This document shows positions 19,074 through 28,364 of a stretch of 64,000 nucleotides of DNA, piece after piece. The stretch comes from Nitrosomonas sp. Nm132 (lineage in GTDB: Bacteria > Pseudomonadota > Gammaproteobacteria > Burkholderiales > Nitrosomonadaceae). Every line of letters begins with the position of its first letter. Position 1 is the first letter of the stretch. Under the pieces are notes generated by a model that was not told where the DNA came from, ran no database searches, and saw nothing but the letters and a program-made list of their open reading frames with translations. The stretch spans positions 1-64,000 of the forward strand of contig NZ_FNDH01000013.1 of NCBI RefSeq assembly GCF_900100485.1, written 5' to 3'. The translations under genes and the position numbers were made by a program.

Positions 19074-19640
19074 GGGCAGGCGCTCCGTAGCGTGGCTTGC
19101 TACCCTCCTATGGCGATTGGAAGAACACACACCGTTGCTTTTGCCGCTGGCGTGACCACGGCATTTGGGAATTTTTATTGGAACAGTTGATTGATAAGCC
19201 AGATGATGATTGGTTAATGATGAATGCCAGTCACATCAAGGTTCATCCATATGCTGCTAGTGCAAAAGGTGGAAATCAGGATATGAACCACACAAAAGGA
19301 GGCTCAACACAAAATTGCATCTGGCCGTGGATGCATTTGGTATGCCGGTCAGGATTATTATGCAAGATATACTCATCCCAGCGGATTGTACACAAGCTTC
19401 TCGCCTGACTGAGGGTATTACAGTCAAATATTTGCTTGTGGATCGATCGTGGCTACGACAGCGATATTATTGTTGAGCAGGCTAAAATTCAAGGCATGAA
19501 GCCTGTGATTCCATCTCGAGAAAACCGGAAAATACCCAGAAATTGCAATCCAGAGCGCTATCGTTCACGTCACATTATAGAGAATGTACTTTTACATCTC
19601 AAATGATGGTGTGGTATAGCTACACGCTATGCTAGCCCAA
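19074..19640 (+). pseudogene. IS5-family transposase remnant
   Basis: The frames contain LLPSYGDWKNTHRCFCRWRDHGIWE, DDWLMMNASHIKVHPYAA and TKGG, then after a frameshift DCTQASRLTEGI and, in another frame, IVEQAKIQGMKPVIPSRENRK and HIIENVLLHLK. This is the order of an IS5/IS427-group transposase with its DDE residues. There is also a TAG in the expected RTGAPWRDLP region, so several lesions are present. The 3' end stops at a MITE remnant (19633). Confidence 0.8.
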
Positions 19641-19661
19641 ATATTTCATAAATTCGGGTTA
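19633..19661 (+). mobile_element. MITE remnant upstream of argH
   Basis: TAGCCCAAATATTTCATAAATT is joined directly to CGGGTTA, i.e. one end plus the last bases of the other. It lies ~32 bp before the argH start codon. Confidence 0.75.
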
Positions 19662-19693
19662 AACTATATAGCGATAGCAACCAGATAATCTAA

Positions 19694-21100
19694 ATGGAGA
19701 AGAAAGCAGCAGTGGAAAATCATTCCAAAACTTGGTCAGGACGATTCAATGAACCTGTTTCTCAATTGGTGCAGCGATACACCGCCTCAGTTAATTTTGA
19801 CAAACGATTAGCTGAATACGATATACAAGGGTCGCTGGCTCATGCACAAATGCTTTCATCAGTCGGTGTGATAAGCTCGGCTGACCTGACTGCCATCGAG
19901 CAAGGCCTTGGTCAAATTCTCGAAGAAATTCGGAATAATGCCTTTGACTGGCAAATTGAGTTAGAAGATGTTCACCTTAATATTGAGAAACGACTGACCG
20001 CGCTGATTGGTGATGCCGGAAAAAGATTACATACCGCACGCTCCCGCAATGATCAGGTTGCTACCGATATACGGCTTTATCTGCGGGCTTCGATCGATGA
20101 GATCGTCAATCTCATCAGGAAAATGCAGCAAGCTTTATTGGATCTAGCCGAACAGCATACTGAGACGGTCATGCCGGGTTTTACCCATTTGCAAGTAGCT
20201 CAGCCTGTCTCATTCGGCCATCATCTCATGGCTTATTATGAGATGCTATGCAGAGACACAGAAAGGCTGCTGGACTGTCGCAAGCGTGCCAATAAACTGC
20301 CTTTGGGAGCAGCCGCGCTGGCTGGAACCAGTTATCCCATTGATCGTGAAAGGGTCGCACAAGCGCTTGGTTTTGACGGAATCTGCCTAAACTCACTGGA
20401 TGCCGTATCAGATCGTGATTTCGCAGTGGAGTTTTGCGCCTGCGCAGCACTGATCATGACGCACCTGTCGCGCTTTTCTGAAGAGCTGATTATATGGATG
20501 AGTCCTGCGTTCAGTTTCATTCAACTTGCGGATCGTTTTTGTACCGGCTCATCCATTATGCCGCAAAAGAAAAACCCTGATGTGCCTGAACTGGTTCGAG
20601 GGAAAACGGGGCGCGTCAATGGCCATCTGGTGGCACTGCTGACGCTCATGAAATCCCAGCCGCTTGCCTACAACAAGGATAATCAGGAAGACAAAGAGCC
20701 GCTATTTGATACTGTCGACACATTGGTCGATACCTTCCGGATTTATACGGACATGCTTCCCGGTATAACCGTAAAACAAGACATCATGCGCCATGCTGCA
20801 ATGCGTGGCTATGCCACTGCAACTGATCTGGCAGATTATCTGGTCAAAAAGGGACTACCCTTCCGTGATGCACATGAAATCGTCGCTAAAGCGGTTCGTT
20901 TTGCTGAAAATAAAAACTGTGATTTGAGCGGACTTTCGCTGTCCGAATTGAAGCAGTTTTCCTCCATCATCGAAGAAGATATTTTTTCGATCCTGACTCT
21001 TGAAGGCTCAATGAAAAGCCGCAACCATCCGGGTGGAACCGCGCCAGCGCAAGTCCGTAAAGCGATCAAGCAGGCAAGGCAGGATTTAGCCAATCAGTAA
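19694..21100 (+). CDS. argH: Argininosuccinate lyase
   Basis: Last step of arginine synthesis: argininosuccinate to arginine and fumarate. The fumarase/aspartase superfamily signature [20 protein letters not shown] is present near residue 285, and [12 protein letters not shown] and [13 protein letters not shown] are conserved active-site regions. The 468 residues are normal. The ATG at 19694 has no good ribosome site. An in-frame GTG at 19712 is preceded by GGAGAAGAAAG and may be the true start. The promoter region has been replaced by an IS5 remnant and a MITE remnant. Confidence 0.96.
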   Translation: MEKKAAVENHSKTWSGRFNEPVSQLVQRYTASVNFDKRLAEYDIQGSLAHAQMLSSVGVISSADLTAIEQGLGQILEEIRNNAFDWQIELEDVHLNIEKRLTALIGDAGKRLHTARSRNDQVATDIRLYLRASIDEIVNLIRKMQQALLDLAEQHTETVMPGFTHLQVAQPVSFGHHLMAYYEMLCRDTERLLDCRKRANKLPLGAAALAGTSYPIDRERVAQALGFDGICLNSLDAVSDRDFAVEFCACAALIMTHLSRFSEELIIWMSPAFSFIQLADRFCTGSSIMPQKKNPDVPELVRGKTGRVNGHLVALLTLMKSQPLAYNKDNQEDKEPLFDTVDTLVDTFRIYTDMLPGITVKQDIMRHAAMRGYATATDLADYLVKKGLPFRDAHEIVAKAVRFAENKNCDLSGLSLSELKQFSSIIEEDIFSILTLEGSMKSRNHPGGTAPAQVRKAIKQARQDLANQ

Positions 21101-21103
21101 ATC

Positions 21104-22015
21104 ATGACTCGATTATCCAGTCATTTATCCTTACAATCTCCCTGGCAAGAGATTGCAGCACAGATTTCTTCTTTGGATACTCATTTTGTTCTGGAAAAGA
21201 TCAGCGCTATTGGCGGCGGATGTATCAACGAGACTTACCATATTCAAGGTAACGATCAGCACTATTTTGTCAAACTAAACAAAGCAAGCAGCCTACCCAT
21301 GTTTGAGGCAGAAGCGATGGGGCTTAAAGAAATACAAAATTCTCATGCCTTGCGCGTTCCTGACCCAAAGTGCTGGGGTCATAATGATTTCCATGCTTGG
21401 TTGGTGCTGGAATATCTGGAATTAACAGATACCGCCAAGCAGCACGCCGAAGCACTGGGTTCTGGGCTGGCCGGCATGCACCGTACTTTCTCGGCGCAGT
21501 TCGGATGGATACGTGACAACACCATTGGCTCAACCTTACAGAAAAACGATCGCTCTTCGGATTGGATTCATTTCTGGCGTTATAATCGTTTGGGACATCA
21601 ACTCCAGCTTGCGAAAACAAACGGCTATCAAGGCAAACTGCAAACCCAGGGTGAGCGGCTTATGGCAGACTTGGAATTATTCTTCACTGGATCACGCATC
21701 AACGCCTCTTTATTGCACGGTGATCTGTGGAGTGGCAATTATTCATTTAATTCGGCCGGACAACCCGTGTTGTTCGATCCTGCGGTATATTATGGAGATC
21801 GCGAGGCCGATCTCGCGATGACCGAGCTTTTCGGAGGATTCCCGGCACAGTTCTATGCGAGTTATCAAGACGCCTACCCTCTCGATGCAGGCTATCGTAC
21901 TCGCAAAACACTTTACAATCTCTACCATGTTTTGAATCATCTGAACCTGTTTGGAGGGGGATATCTGCGTCAGGCAGAGCAGATCCTGGATAGATTGCTT
22001 GCTGAAATAAAATAA
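21104..22015 (+). CDS. Fructosamine-3-kinase family protein
   Basis: A predicted cytoplasmic kinase of glycated amines, in the aminoglycoside-phosphotransferase-like fold. The motifs are IGGGCINETYHI (nucleotide loop), FVKLNKA (lysine), the catalytic LLHGDLWSGNY and the magnesium-binding LFDPAVYYGDREADLAM. At 303 residues it matches the family. It starts 3 bp after argH stops, so it is probably co-transcribed. The true substrate in bacteria of this type is not known from sequence. Confidence 0.88.
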   Translation: MTRLSSHLSLQSPWQEIAAQISSLDTHFVLEKISAIGGGCINETYHIQGNDQHYFVKLNKASSLPMFEAEAMGLKEIQNSHALRVPDPKCWGHNDFHAWLVLEYLELTDTAKQHAEALGSGLAGMHRTFSAQFGWIRDNTIGSTLQKNDRSSDWIHFWRYNRLGHQLQLAKTNGYQGKLQTQGERLMADLELFFTGSRINASLLHGDLWSGNYSFNSAGQPVLFDPAVYYGDREADLAMTELFGGFPAQFYASYQDAYPLDAGYRTRKTLYNLYHVLNHLNLFGGGYLRQAEQILDRLLAEIK

Positions 22016-22088
22016 AGTATGGGTGCAAGGCTTCACAATTTTTTGTGTCTGATTGTAATAGAATAAGATTTGGGTAAGATTGAACGCT

Positions 22089-22121
22089 AGAGCCACTAAA
22101 TTGATTAGGCTCTTTGTTATT
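22089..22121 (+). terminator. Rho-independent terminator after the argH unit
   Basis: AGAGC and CTAA pair with TTAG and GCTCT around an ATTGA loop, followed by TTTGTTATTT. It lies 74 bp after the fructosamine-kinase stop. Confidence 0.65.
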
Positions 22122-22150
22122 TAACGAATTGAAATTGAATAAGGACTGCT

Positions 22151-23662
22151 ATGCCACAAAGCTCAACAAATATTTATAAGCGTCTTCAAAGTCTCGAAAA
22201 GCATCTTGCTGAAGAACATCCTGATAATCCGGTATTGGCTAAGGCCGTTCATAGTTTCCGTAAATTAGATCGCGTCGCTCAGGATATCGGGTTGCTGGAT
22301 AGAAATGAATCTTACGCAACCTATGTTACCTGGTGGCCGATGATTGCGGTGCTGGGAACATTCTCGGCGGGTAAATCAACTTTTATCAATTCTTACCTAG
22401 GCCTGCATTTGCAACGCACAGGCAATCAGGCAGTCGACGATAAATTTACGGTTATTTGCTACGGTAGCGACCATGAAGTCAAGACGTTACCCGGTGTAGC
22501 ATTGGATGCTGATCCGCGTTTTCCTTTTTTCCAAATCAGCCGGAGTATCGCAGAAATTTCAGAAGCTGGACCACAGCGTATCGATGCTTATATTCAGCTA
22601 AAAACATGCCCTTCCGAAAAGATCCGCGGCAAGATTATGATTGACTCTCCCGGATTTGATGCAGACAGTCAGCGTAACTCTACTTTACGCCTGACACAAC
22701 ACATTATCGATTTATCTGATCTTGTGCTTGTATTCTTTGATGCACGCCATCCAGAACCAGGCGCCATGAAAGATACTCTGGAATATTTGGTAGCAGGCAC
22801 AATTAATCGCGCTGACTCAAATAAATTCCTTTATATCCTCAACCAGATGGATGTAACTGCTAAAGAAGATAATCCTGAAGAAGTTGTCTCTGCCTGGCAG
22901 CGTTCCCTTGCCCAGGCAGGCTTACTGGCTGGCAAGTTTTACCGGATTTATAATCCTGATGCAGCATCACCGATTGATGATTCGCAAATCAAAGAACGTT
23001 ATGAGAAGAAACGTGAAGAAGATATGGCGGAGATCAATACTCGCATGCAGCAAATCGAAATCGAACGATCTTATCGTATAGCCGGTATGCTCGAGCAAAC
23101 GGCAGAAACCATTGAGAACCAGGTTATCCACAAGCTTACCAGCATGCTTCATAGCTGGAAAAAAAGAGTCATCCTCTTTGATGGCATTCTATTCAGTATA
23201 TTGCTACTTCTAAGCGGCGCGGCTTTATATCAGACAAACAGCTGGGATCTGTTGAAAACATTCTGTGGAAATGTCATGGCCAATGAAACCCCTTCACTCG
23301 TCATGCTTGCCTCGTTACTAGGCTTTATTGGCTATATTCATTTTACTGTTCGCAGCAAGGCAGCTAACAGTATCATCAAGAAACTTCCTGTAGAATTTGG
23401 TCATGATCATACTACCTGCAAGCAATACACGCAGGCATTCATTAAAAGTACAGCAGCCTACCGACCCATGTTTCTACAAAAACCAGCTGGCTGGAATACG
23501 GCCAATCAACAGATACTCGGTCAGGTCAAGAATGAAGCCAATGATTATATTCAATCATTGAATGATCTATTTACTAACCCATCTGGCCGCAAAGCTGAAG
23601 TTGAAGAAGAACCCACGGTAGAAACCGTAACTGAGGTTGAAACCAAGGCCGAGCAATCTTAA
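22151..23662 (+). CDS. Dynamin-like GTPase, membrane-associated
   Basis: A 503-residue dynamin-superfamily protein. The G domain has G1 GTFSAGKSTFINS (about residues 73-85), G3 DSPGFDAD and G4 NQMD. Two hydrophobic helices follow at about 340-360 (ILFDGILFSILLLLSGAALY) and 380-400 (VMLASLLGFIGYIHFTV), then a helical tail ending in an acidic Glu/Thr-rich stretch. It probably acts at the inner membrane in remodelling or stress protection; that role is by analogy with bacterial dynamin-like proteins. It forms its own unit after a terminator. Confidence 0.8.
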   Translation: MPQSSTNIYKRLQSLEKHLAEEHPDNPVLAKAVHSFRKLDRVAQDIGLLDRNESYATYVTWWPMIAVLGTFSAGKSTFINSYLGLHLQRTGNQAVDDKFTVICYGSDHEVKTLPGVALDADPRFPFFQISRSIAEISEAGPQRIDAYIQLKTCPSEKIRGKIMIDSPGFDADSQRNSTLRLTQHIIDLSDLVLVFFDARHPEPGAMKDTLEYLVAGTINRADSNKFLYILNQMDVTAKEDNPEEVVSAWQRSLAQAGLLAGKFYRIYNPDAASPIDDSQIKERYEKKREEDMAEINTRMQQIEIERSYRIAGMLEQTAETIENQVIHKLTSMLHSWKKRVILFDGILFSILLLLSGAALYQTNSWDLLKTFCGNVMANETPSLVMLASLLGFIGYIHFTVRSKAANSIIKKLPVEFGHDHTTCKQYTQAFIKSTAAYRPMFLQKPAGWNTANQQILGQVKNEANDYIQSLNDLFTNPSGRKAEVEEEPTVETVTEVETKAEQS

Positions 23663-23675
23663 GAAAAGGCACTAA

Positions 23676-23750
23676 GGAGACTCTGAATAAATCCAATTCG
23701 AACTGGATACCCGCTTTAGCGGGTATAAAAACGACTTATTCAGAGGCTCC
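23676..23750. mobile_element. 75-bp mini-element with inverted ends
   Basis: GGAGACTCTGAATAA (23676-23690) faces TTATTCAGAGGCTCC (23736-23750), 14 of 15 positions complementary. Between them lies the hairpin ATACCCGC-TTTA-GCGGGTAT. It sits at the truncated end of a metallophosphoesterase fragment and may also terminate transcription from both sides. Confidence 0.65.
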
Positions 23751-23854
23751 CTCATACAAAGCAGTCTGCTACGTTGAAAAATATCAGCCTTACCCAAATG
23801 AAAATCCGCAATCAAATATCCCGGTAATGCCGGGGGGGTTGCTTTGGCTAACAT
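23751..23854 (-). pseudogene. Metallophosphoesterase N-terminal fragment
   Basis: The minus-strand frame begins MLAKATPPALPGYLIADFHLGKADIFQRSR. The LIADFHLGK segment carries the DxH metal site of calcineurin-like phosphoesterases of the ligase-associated/PdeM type. After about 35 residues the frame enters the 75-bp mini-element and the similarity is lost. The rest of the gene is gone. Confidence 0.55.
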
Positions 23855-23904
23855 CGTAAGTATCCGCGTTGAGGACTAGTCCATGCCTTTATACCAAGAG
23901 AGTT

Positions 23905-24243
23905 TTACTTGCCCCCAGGCTTGTTAGTCTTAGTTTCAATAATTTCAGCATCTTCAATTTCAACATACTTCTCTTCCCCATCAAACCTGCCGGACTTTTG
24001 CAGTTTACGACGTAACCACCAGAATCTAATTCCAATACCAGCAGCCACGATCACAAATAAAGCAAGAAAAATCGAGAAAAAAAACATACCCATAAACAGT
24101 ATCCCAATGAATATTGGAATAAGCGCCAAGTAAAATAGCCAGCGCTGGAAAGGAGAACCAGGAGCAGATCCGTTCTGCGGCGACTCTGTCTGCTTATCAT
24201 CAATTATTCTGCTGATGATTATTTTTCTATGATCATCATTCAT
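23905..24243 (-). CDS. Small two-helix membrane protein
   Basis: A 112-residue protein with a polar N-terminus, two adjacent hydrophobic helices (about residues 35-53 and 55-72) and a charged C-terminal tail (KKLQKSG...EIEDAEIIETK). The start overlaps the pepP stop by 4 bp (ATGA), so it is translated with pepP. No specific family function is recognised. Confidence 0.75.
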   Translation of the reverse strand: MNDDHRKIIISRIIDDKQTESPQNGSAPGSPFQRWLFYLALIPIFIGILFMGMFFFSIFLALFVIVAAGIGIRFWWLRRKLQKSGRFDGEEKYVEIEDAEIIETKTNKPGGK

Positions 24244-25547
24244 TGTGTCAACTCCTCTATTTCTGCTATTGTTTTAGGGGCAGCGACAGTCAGCACTTCA
24301 TGACCAGCAGATGTCACTGCCACATCATCCTCGATACGCACGCCTATATTCCAAAAATGCTGCGGAACATTATCTGCTGGACGAATATAACACCCTGGTT
24401 CTACCGTTAAGGCCATCCCGGGTGACAAACAACGCCATTGACCCTTCAACTTATATTCTCCCGCATCATGCACATCCAATCCGAGCCAATGCCCCGTACG
24501 GTGCATGTAAAAACGTTTGTAATCTTCTGACTGAATCACCGCGTCTACGCTACCTTGACAAAGACCCAGATCGATAAATCCCTGAGCAAGCACCTGCAAA
24601 GCAGTTTGATGGGGCATATCCCAGGTATTCCCGGGCTGCACTGCCGCGATCGCCGCCATTTGGGCAGAGAGCACAAGCTGATAAACGTCTTTTTGTACCG
24701 AGGTAAATTTTCTATCTACCGGAAAGGTGCGCGTAATATCCGCTGCATAGCCGTCGAATTCGCAGCCAGCATCGATCAGCAGCAAGTCACCGGAATGGAG
24801 CGGTGCATTATTTTCGATGTAATGCAATACACACGCATTGGCGCCCCCTGCCACAATGGATGAATAGGCTGGAGCTTGCGCGCCCAGCCGGCGAAACTCA
24901 TGCAATAACTCGGCCTCAATCTCATATTCATACATACCTGGCCTAGTTTTCTGCATTGCTCGGCAATGTGCGCCAGCAGAAATCTTGGCTGCATGACGCA
25001 TCAGTGAAAGTTCCTCCTCGCTTTTGAATAAGCGCATTTCATCCAGAATGTGGCGGACATCGCGTATTTCACTGGGGGCGGATACGCCGCTACGCGCCTG
25101 TTCTCTTACTCGATTGATCCAGTTGATGAGACGTGCATCCCATGCCGCATCCTGCCCGAACATGGAATAAACAACGGGTTGATTCTCCAATAATTTGGGT
25201 ATCCACTCATCCAATTTAGCAATAGGATAAGCGGCATCAAAACCATATGCTTCACGCGCCGCATCGGGTCCGTAACGGAAGCCATCCCAGATTTCACGTT
25301 CCTTATCTTTTTCCCGGCAAAACAGTATCTGCTCAGCATTTCCCTGACCATTCCCGGCAATGATGGCCAATACGGCTTCAGGTTCATGAAATCCCGTTAG
25401 GTAATAAAAATAACTATCAAAGCGATAGGGATAAAAAGCATCCCGATTTCTGAGTCTTGAAGGAGAAGTTGCAATGATGGCAACCCCTTTCTGCATTTGC
25501 GACAATAAGCGCAAGCGCCGGTCGTTAAAGGTTTTGATTTGATTCAT
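24240..25547 (-). CDS. pepP: Xaa-Pro aminopeptidase (aminopeptidase P)
   Basis: A cytoplasmic dimetal peptidase of family M24B that removes N-terminal residues preceding proline. The creatinase-like N-terminal domain contains DAFYPYRFDSYFYYLTGF. Metal ligands are in LLIDAGCEFDGYAADITRTF (two Asp), HRTGHWLGLDVHD (His), VEPG (Glu) and VRIEDDVAVT (Glu). The 435 residues match the family. Confidence 0.95.
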   Translation of the reverse strand: MNQIKTFNDRRLRLLSQMQKGVAIIATSPSRLRNRDAFYPYRFDSYFYYLTGFHEPEAVLAIIAGNGQGNAEQILFCREKDKEREIWDGFRYGPDAAREAYGFDAAYPIAKLDEWIPKLLENQPVVYSMFGQDAAWDARLINWINRVREQARSGVSAPSEIRDVRHILDEMRLFKSEEELSLMRHAAKISAGAHCRAMQKTRPGMYEYEIEAELLHEFRRLGAQAPAYSSIVAGGANACVLHYIENNAPLHSGDLLLIDAGCEFDGYAADITRTFPVDRKFTSVQKDVYQLVLSAQMAAIAAVQPGNTWDMPHQTALQVLAQGFIDLGLCQGSVDAVIQSEDYKRFYMHRTGHWLGLDVHDAGEYKLKGQWRCLSPGMALTVEPGCYIRPADNVPQHFWNIGVRIEDDVAVTSAGHEVLTVAAPKTIAEIEELTQ

Positions 25548-25612
25548 ATTGATTTGTTCTTTTTACAGGAATATCAAGGGAAAGCAACACAAAATGGCCA
25601 CTTCCACAAAGA

Positions 25613-28348
25613 TTAATGAGCTTGCTCCCAATTATTACCTACACCCACTTCGACCCGAAGGGATACGTTAAGTTTGCCGACACTTTCCATTAAATCCGGC
25701 AATGCGTTTTTTACAATATCGATTTCTTCATCCGTCACTTCCAGCACTAATTCGTCATGAACCTGCATAATGAGTTTACTGTGCATTTTTTCCTTTATCA
25801 GCCATTCATGCACGGCAATCATGGCAAGCTTAATGATATCTGCTGCAGTTCCTTGCATGGGCGCATTAATCGCGGCACGTTCCGCTCCCTGTCTACGATT
25901 GTGATTGGAGCTGTTAATTTCCGGCAGCCATAACCGGCGACCGAATACGGTCTCGACATATCCTTTTTCCCTGGCCTGTACCCGGGTTCTCTGCATGTAA
26001 TCAGCCACCCCGGGATAGCGTGCGAAATAACGATCGATATAAGCGCGTGCGGCGCTGCGATCAATCCCTAACTGGGTTGCCAGGCCAAAATCCGACATCC
26101 CATAGATGAGCCCAAAATTGATCACCTTGGCGTAGCGGCGTTGTTCCTGATCAACTTGATCGACCGGTACGCCAAACACTTCAGCAGCAGTGGCACGGTG
26201 AATATCTTCATCCGCCGCAAATGCTTTGAGCAATCCTTCATCCTGGGAAATATGGGCCATGATGCGCAATTCAATCTGGGAATAATCTGCAGAAATAATA
26301 CGACAACCAGCAGGTGCTATGAATGCTTCGCGGATACGCCGGCCTTCCTGCCTGCGTACCGGAATATTCTGTAAATTTGGATCGTTGCTAGCCAACCGCC
26401 CGGTTACGGCCACTGCTTGCGCATAATTGGTATGTACCCGCCCGGTGCTGCTATCCACCATTAACGGTAATTTATCCGTATACGTCGATTTGAGTTTAGC
26501 CAGACCGCGATAATCGAGCAGAATCTTGGGTAACGGATAATCTAGCGCGAGTTGCTGCAATACGTCTTCATCGGTTGATGGGGAGCCTTTGGGTGTTTTC
26601 TTGATAACCGGCAATTTGAGTTGGTTAAACAAAATTTCCTGGATTTGTTTGGTTGAGTTCAAATTGAATACTTGGCCGGCAATCGAACAAGCCTGCTGTT
26701 CCAGCGCCAGTAATTGCGTTTCCAGTTCACGGCTTTGTGCCCGTAAAAGATCCACATCCAGCAGCACGCCATTACGCTCAATCTGAAATAATACAGCTAG
26801 CAGTGGCATCTCAAGATGGCGATAAACATAGTCAAGTTGCGCCTGACTTTCAATTTCAGGGTATAAACACTGATGCAATCGCAGTGTAATATCAGCATCT
26901 TCTGCTGCGTAGCGAGTGGCCTGCTCAATCATCACCTGATCAAATCCGATCCGGCTCGCGCCCTTACCCGTGATTTCATCATAGGTAATCGTTTTTATAC
27001 CCAAATGGCGCAATGCCAGGCTATCCATATTATGCGATTGATGGGACTCCAGCACATAAGACTGCAGTAGCGTGTCATGGACAATACCATTCAGACTGAT
27101 GCCATGATTGGCAAAAACATGCTTGTCGTATTTCAGGTTCTGCCCGACTTTCAATTTTGCCGGATTCTCAAGCCAAGGTTTCATTTTGCTCAATACAAAA
27201 TCAATATCCAATTGTTGCGGCGCACCAGGAAAGCGGTGAGTGAGCGGCAGATAAGCCGCTTCACCTGCGTCAATACATAAGGAGATTCCTACAAGCTGAG
27301 CCTGCATTGGATTTAAGCTAGTCGTCTCGGTATCAAGTGAAACCAGTGGCGCTGCCTCACAACGCGCCAACCATTGATTCAACTGCGCTTCCGTAAGAAT
27401 GGTTTCATAAACAAGCGAAATCTCTCCTCCAGGCAAGTGCTCTGCTTGACGTTGTAGATTTGCCACTGGAATGGGATTTGAATGAGCAGAGTCCGGCTGG
27501 ACATTTTGCTGCAGCTCTCGTAACCAGGTTTTAAAGTCCAGATGTTCGAAGAGCGCTGCCAGTTTCTGAGTATCTTGCGACTTAATGATCAAATCATGTA
27601 AATCAATCGGCAGCATCACATCGCACTTAATCGTCAGTAATGTACGTGATATCTGCAGCCAAGGTAATGCCTTGCGCAGATTTTCTCCGACGACTCCGCT
27701 TATTTCACTGGCATGCGCGATGATATTATCCAAGGTGTCGTATTGTGTCAGCCACTTCACTGCTGTTTTAGGACCCACTTTCTCAACCCCTGGAATGTTA
27801 TCTGCACTGTCGCCTACCAGTGCCAGGTAATCGAGTATCTGTGCCGGGATGACACCAAATTTATTCTGCACACCCGCTTCATCCAGGATTTCATTGTTCA
27901 TGGTATTAATGAGTTTAATACCAGGATTGACCAATTGGGCGATATCTTTATCACCTGTTGAAATAATGCATTGCATACCCGACTGATTCGCCTTTTTAGC
28001 GAGTGTCCCGATCACATCATCCGCTTCAACGCCTTCTATTATCAGCATAGGCCAACCCATCGCATCGATGCATTCATGCAATGGCGCAATTTGTTGAGAT
28101 AAATCAGCAGGCATGGGAGGACGATGTGCTTTATATTGCGGGTAAATATCGTCACGAAAAGTTTTGCCTTTTGCATCAAACACGCACGCGCTATAATCTG
28201 CATGATATTCCTTGTACAAGCGCCGTAACATGCTGAGCACACCGTAAATTGCGCCAGTTGGCTCATTTTGGCGGTTGCGTAAATCGGGTAGTGCATGAAA
28301 TGCACGATATAAATAAGATGAGCCATCAACTAGCAAAAGCGTTTTCAT
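25613..28348 (-). CDS. polA: DNA polymerase I
   Basis: Repair and Okazaki-fragment polymerase. All three domains are present: a 5'-3' nuclease (1-290, LLVDGSSYLYRAFHAL and GDSADNIPGVEKVGPKTA), a 3'-5' exonuclease with apparently intact acidic site (VSLDTETTSLNP) and the polymerase (motif A SADYSQIELRIMAH, motif B RRYAKVINFGLIYGMS, motif C MQVHDELVLEV). The 911 residues are typical. Only 16 bp separate its start from the divergent LOG gene. Confidence 0.97.
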   Translation of the reverse strand: MKTLLLVDGSSYLYRAFHALPDLRNRQNEPTGAIYGVLSMLRRLYKEYHADYSACVFDAKGKTFRDDIYPQYKAHRPPMPADLSQQIAPLHECIDAMGWPMLIIEGVEADDVIGTLAKKANQSGMQCIISTGDKDIAQLVNPGIKLINTMNNEILDEAGVQNKFGVIPAQILDYLALVGDSADNIPGVEKVGPKTAVKWLTQYDTLDNIIAHASEISGVVGENLRKALPWLQISRTLLTIKCDVMLPIDLHDLIIKSQDTQKLAALFEHLDFKTWLRELQQNVQPDSAHSNPIPVANLQRQAEHLPGGEISLVYETILTEAQLNQWLARCEAAPLVSLDTETTSLNPMQAQLVGISLCIDAGEAAYLPLTHRFPGAPQQLDIDFVLSKMKPWLENPAKLKVGQNLKYDKHVFANHGISLNGIVHDTLLQSYVLESHQSHNMDSLALRHLGIKTITYDEITGKGASRIGFDQVMIEQATRYAAEDADITLRLHQCLYPEIESQAQLDYVYRHLEMPLLAVLFQIERNGVLLDVDLLRAQSRELETQLLALEQQACSIAGQVFNLNSTKQIQEILFNQLKLPVIKKTPKGSPSTDEDVLQQLALDYPLPKILLDYRGLAKLKSTYTDKLPLMVDSSTGRVHTNYAQAVAVTGRLASNDPNLQNIPVRRQEGRRIREAFIAPAGCRIISADYSQIELRIMAHISQDEGLLKAFAADEDIHRATAAEVFGVPVDQVDQEQRRYAKVINFGLIYGMSDFGLATQLGIDRSAARAYIDRYFARYPGVADYMQRTRVQAREKGYVETVFGRRLWLPEINSSNHNRRQGAERAAINAPMQGTAADIIKLAMIAVHEWLIKEKMHSKLIMQVHDELVLEVTDEEIDIVKNALPDLMESVGKLNVSLRVEVGVGNNWEQAH

Positions 28349-28364
28349 CTAATAAAGGACCTCT

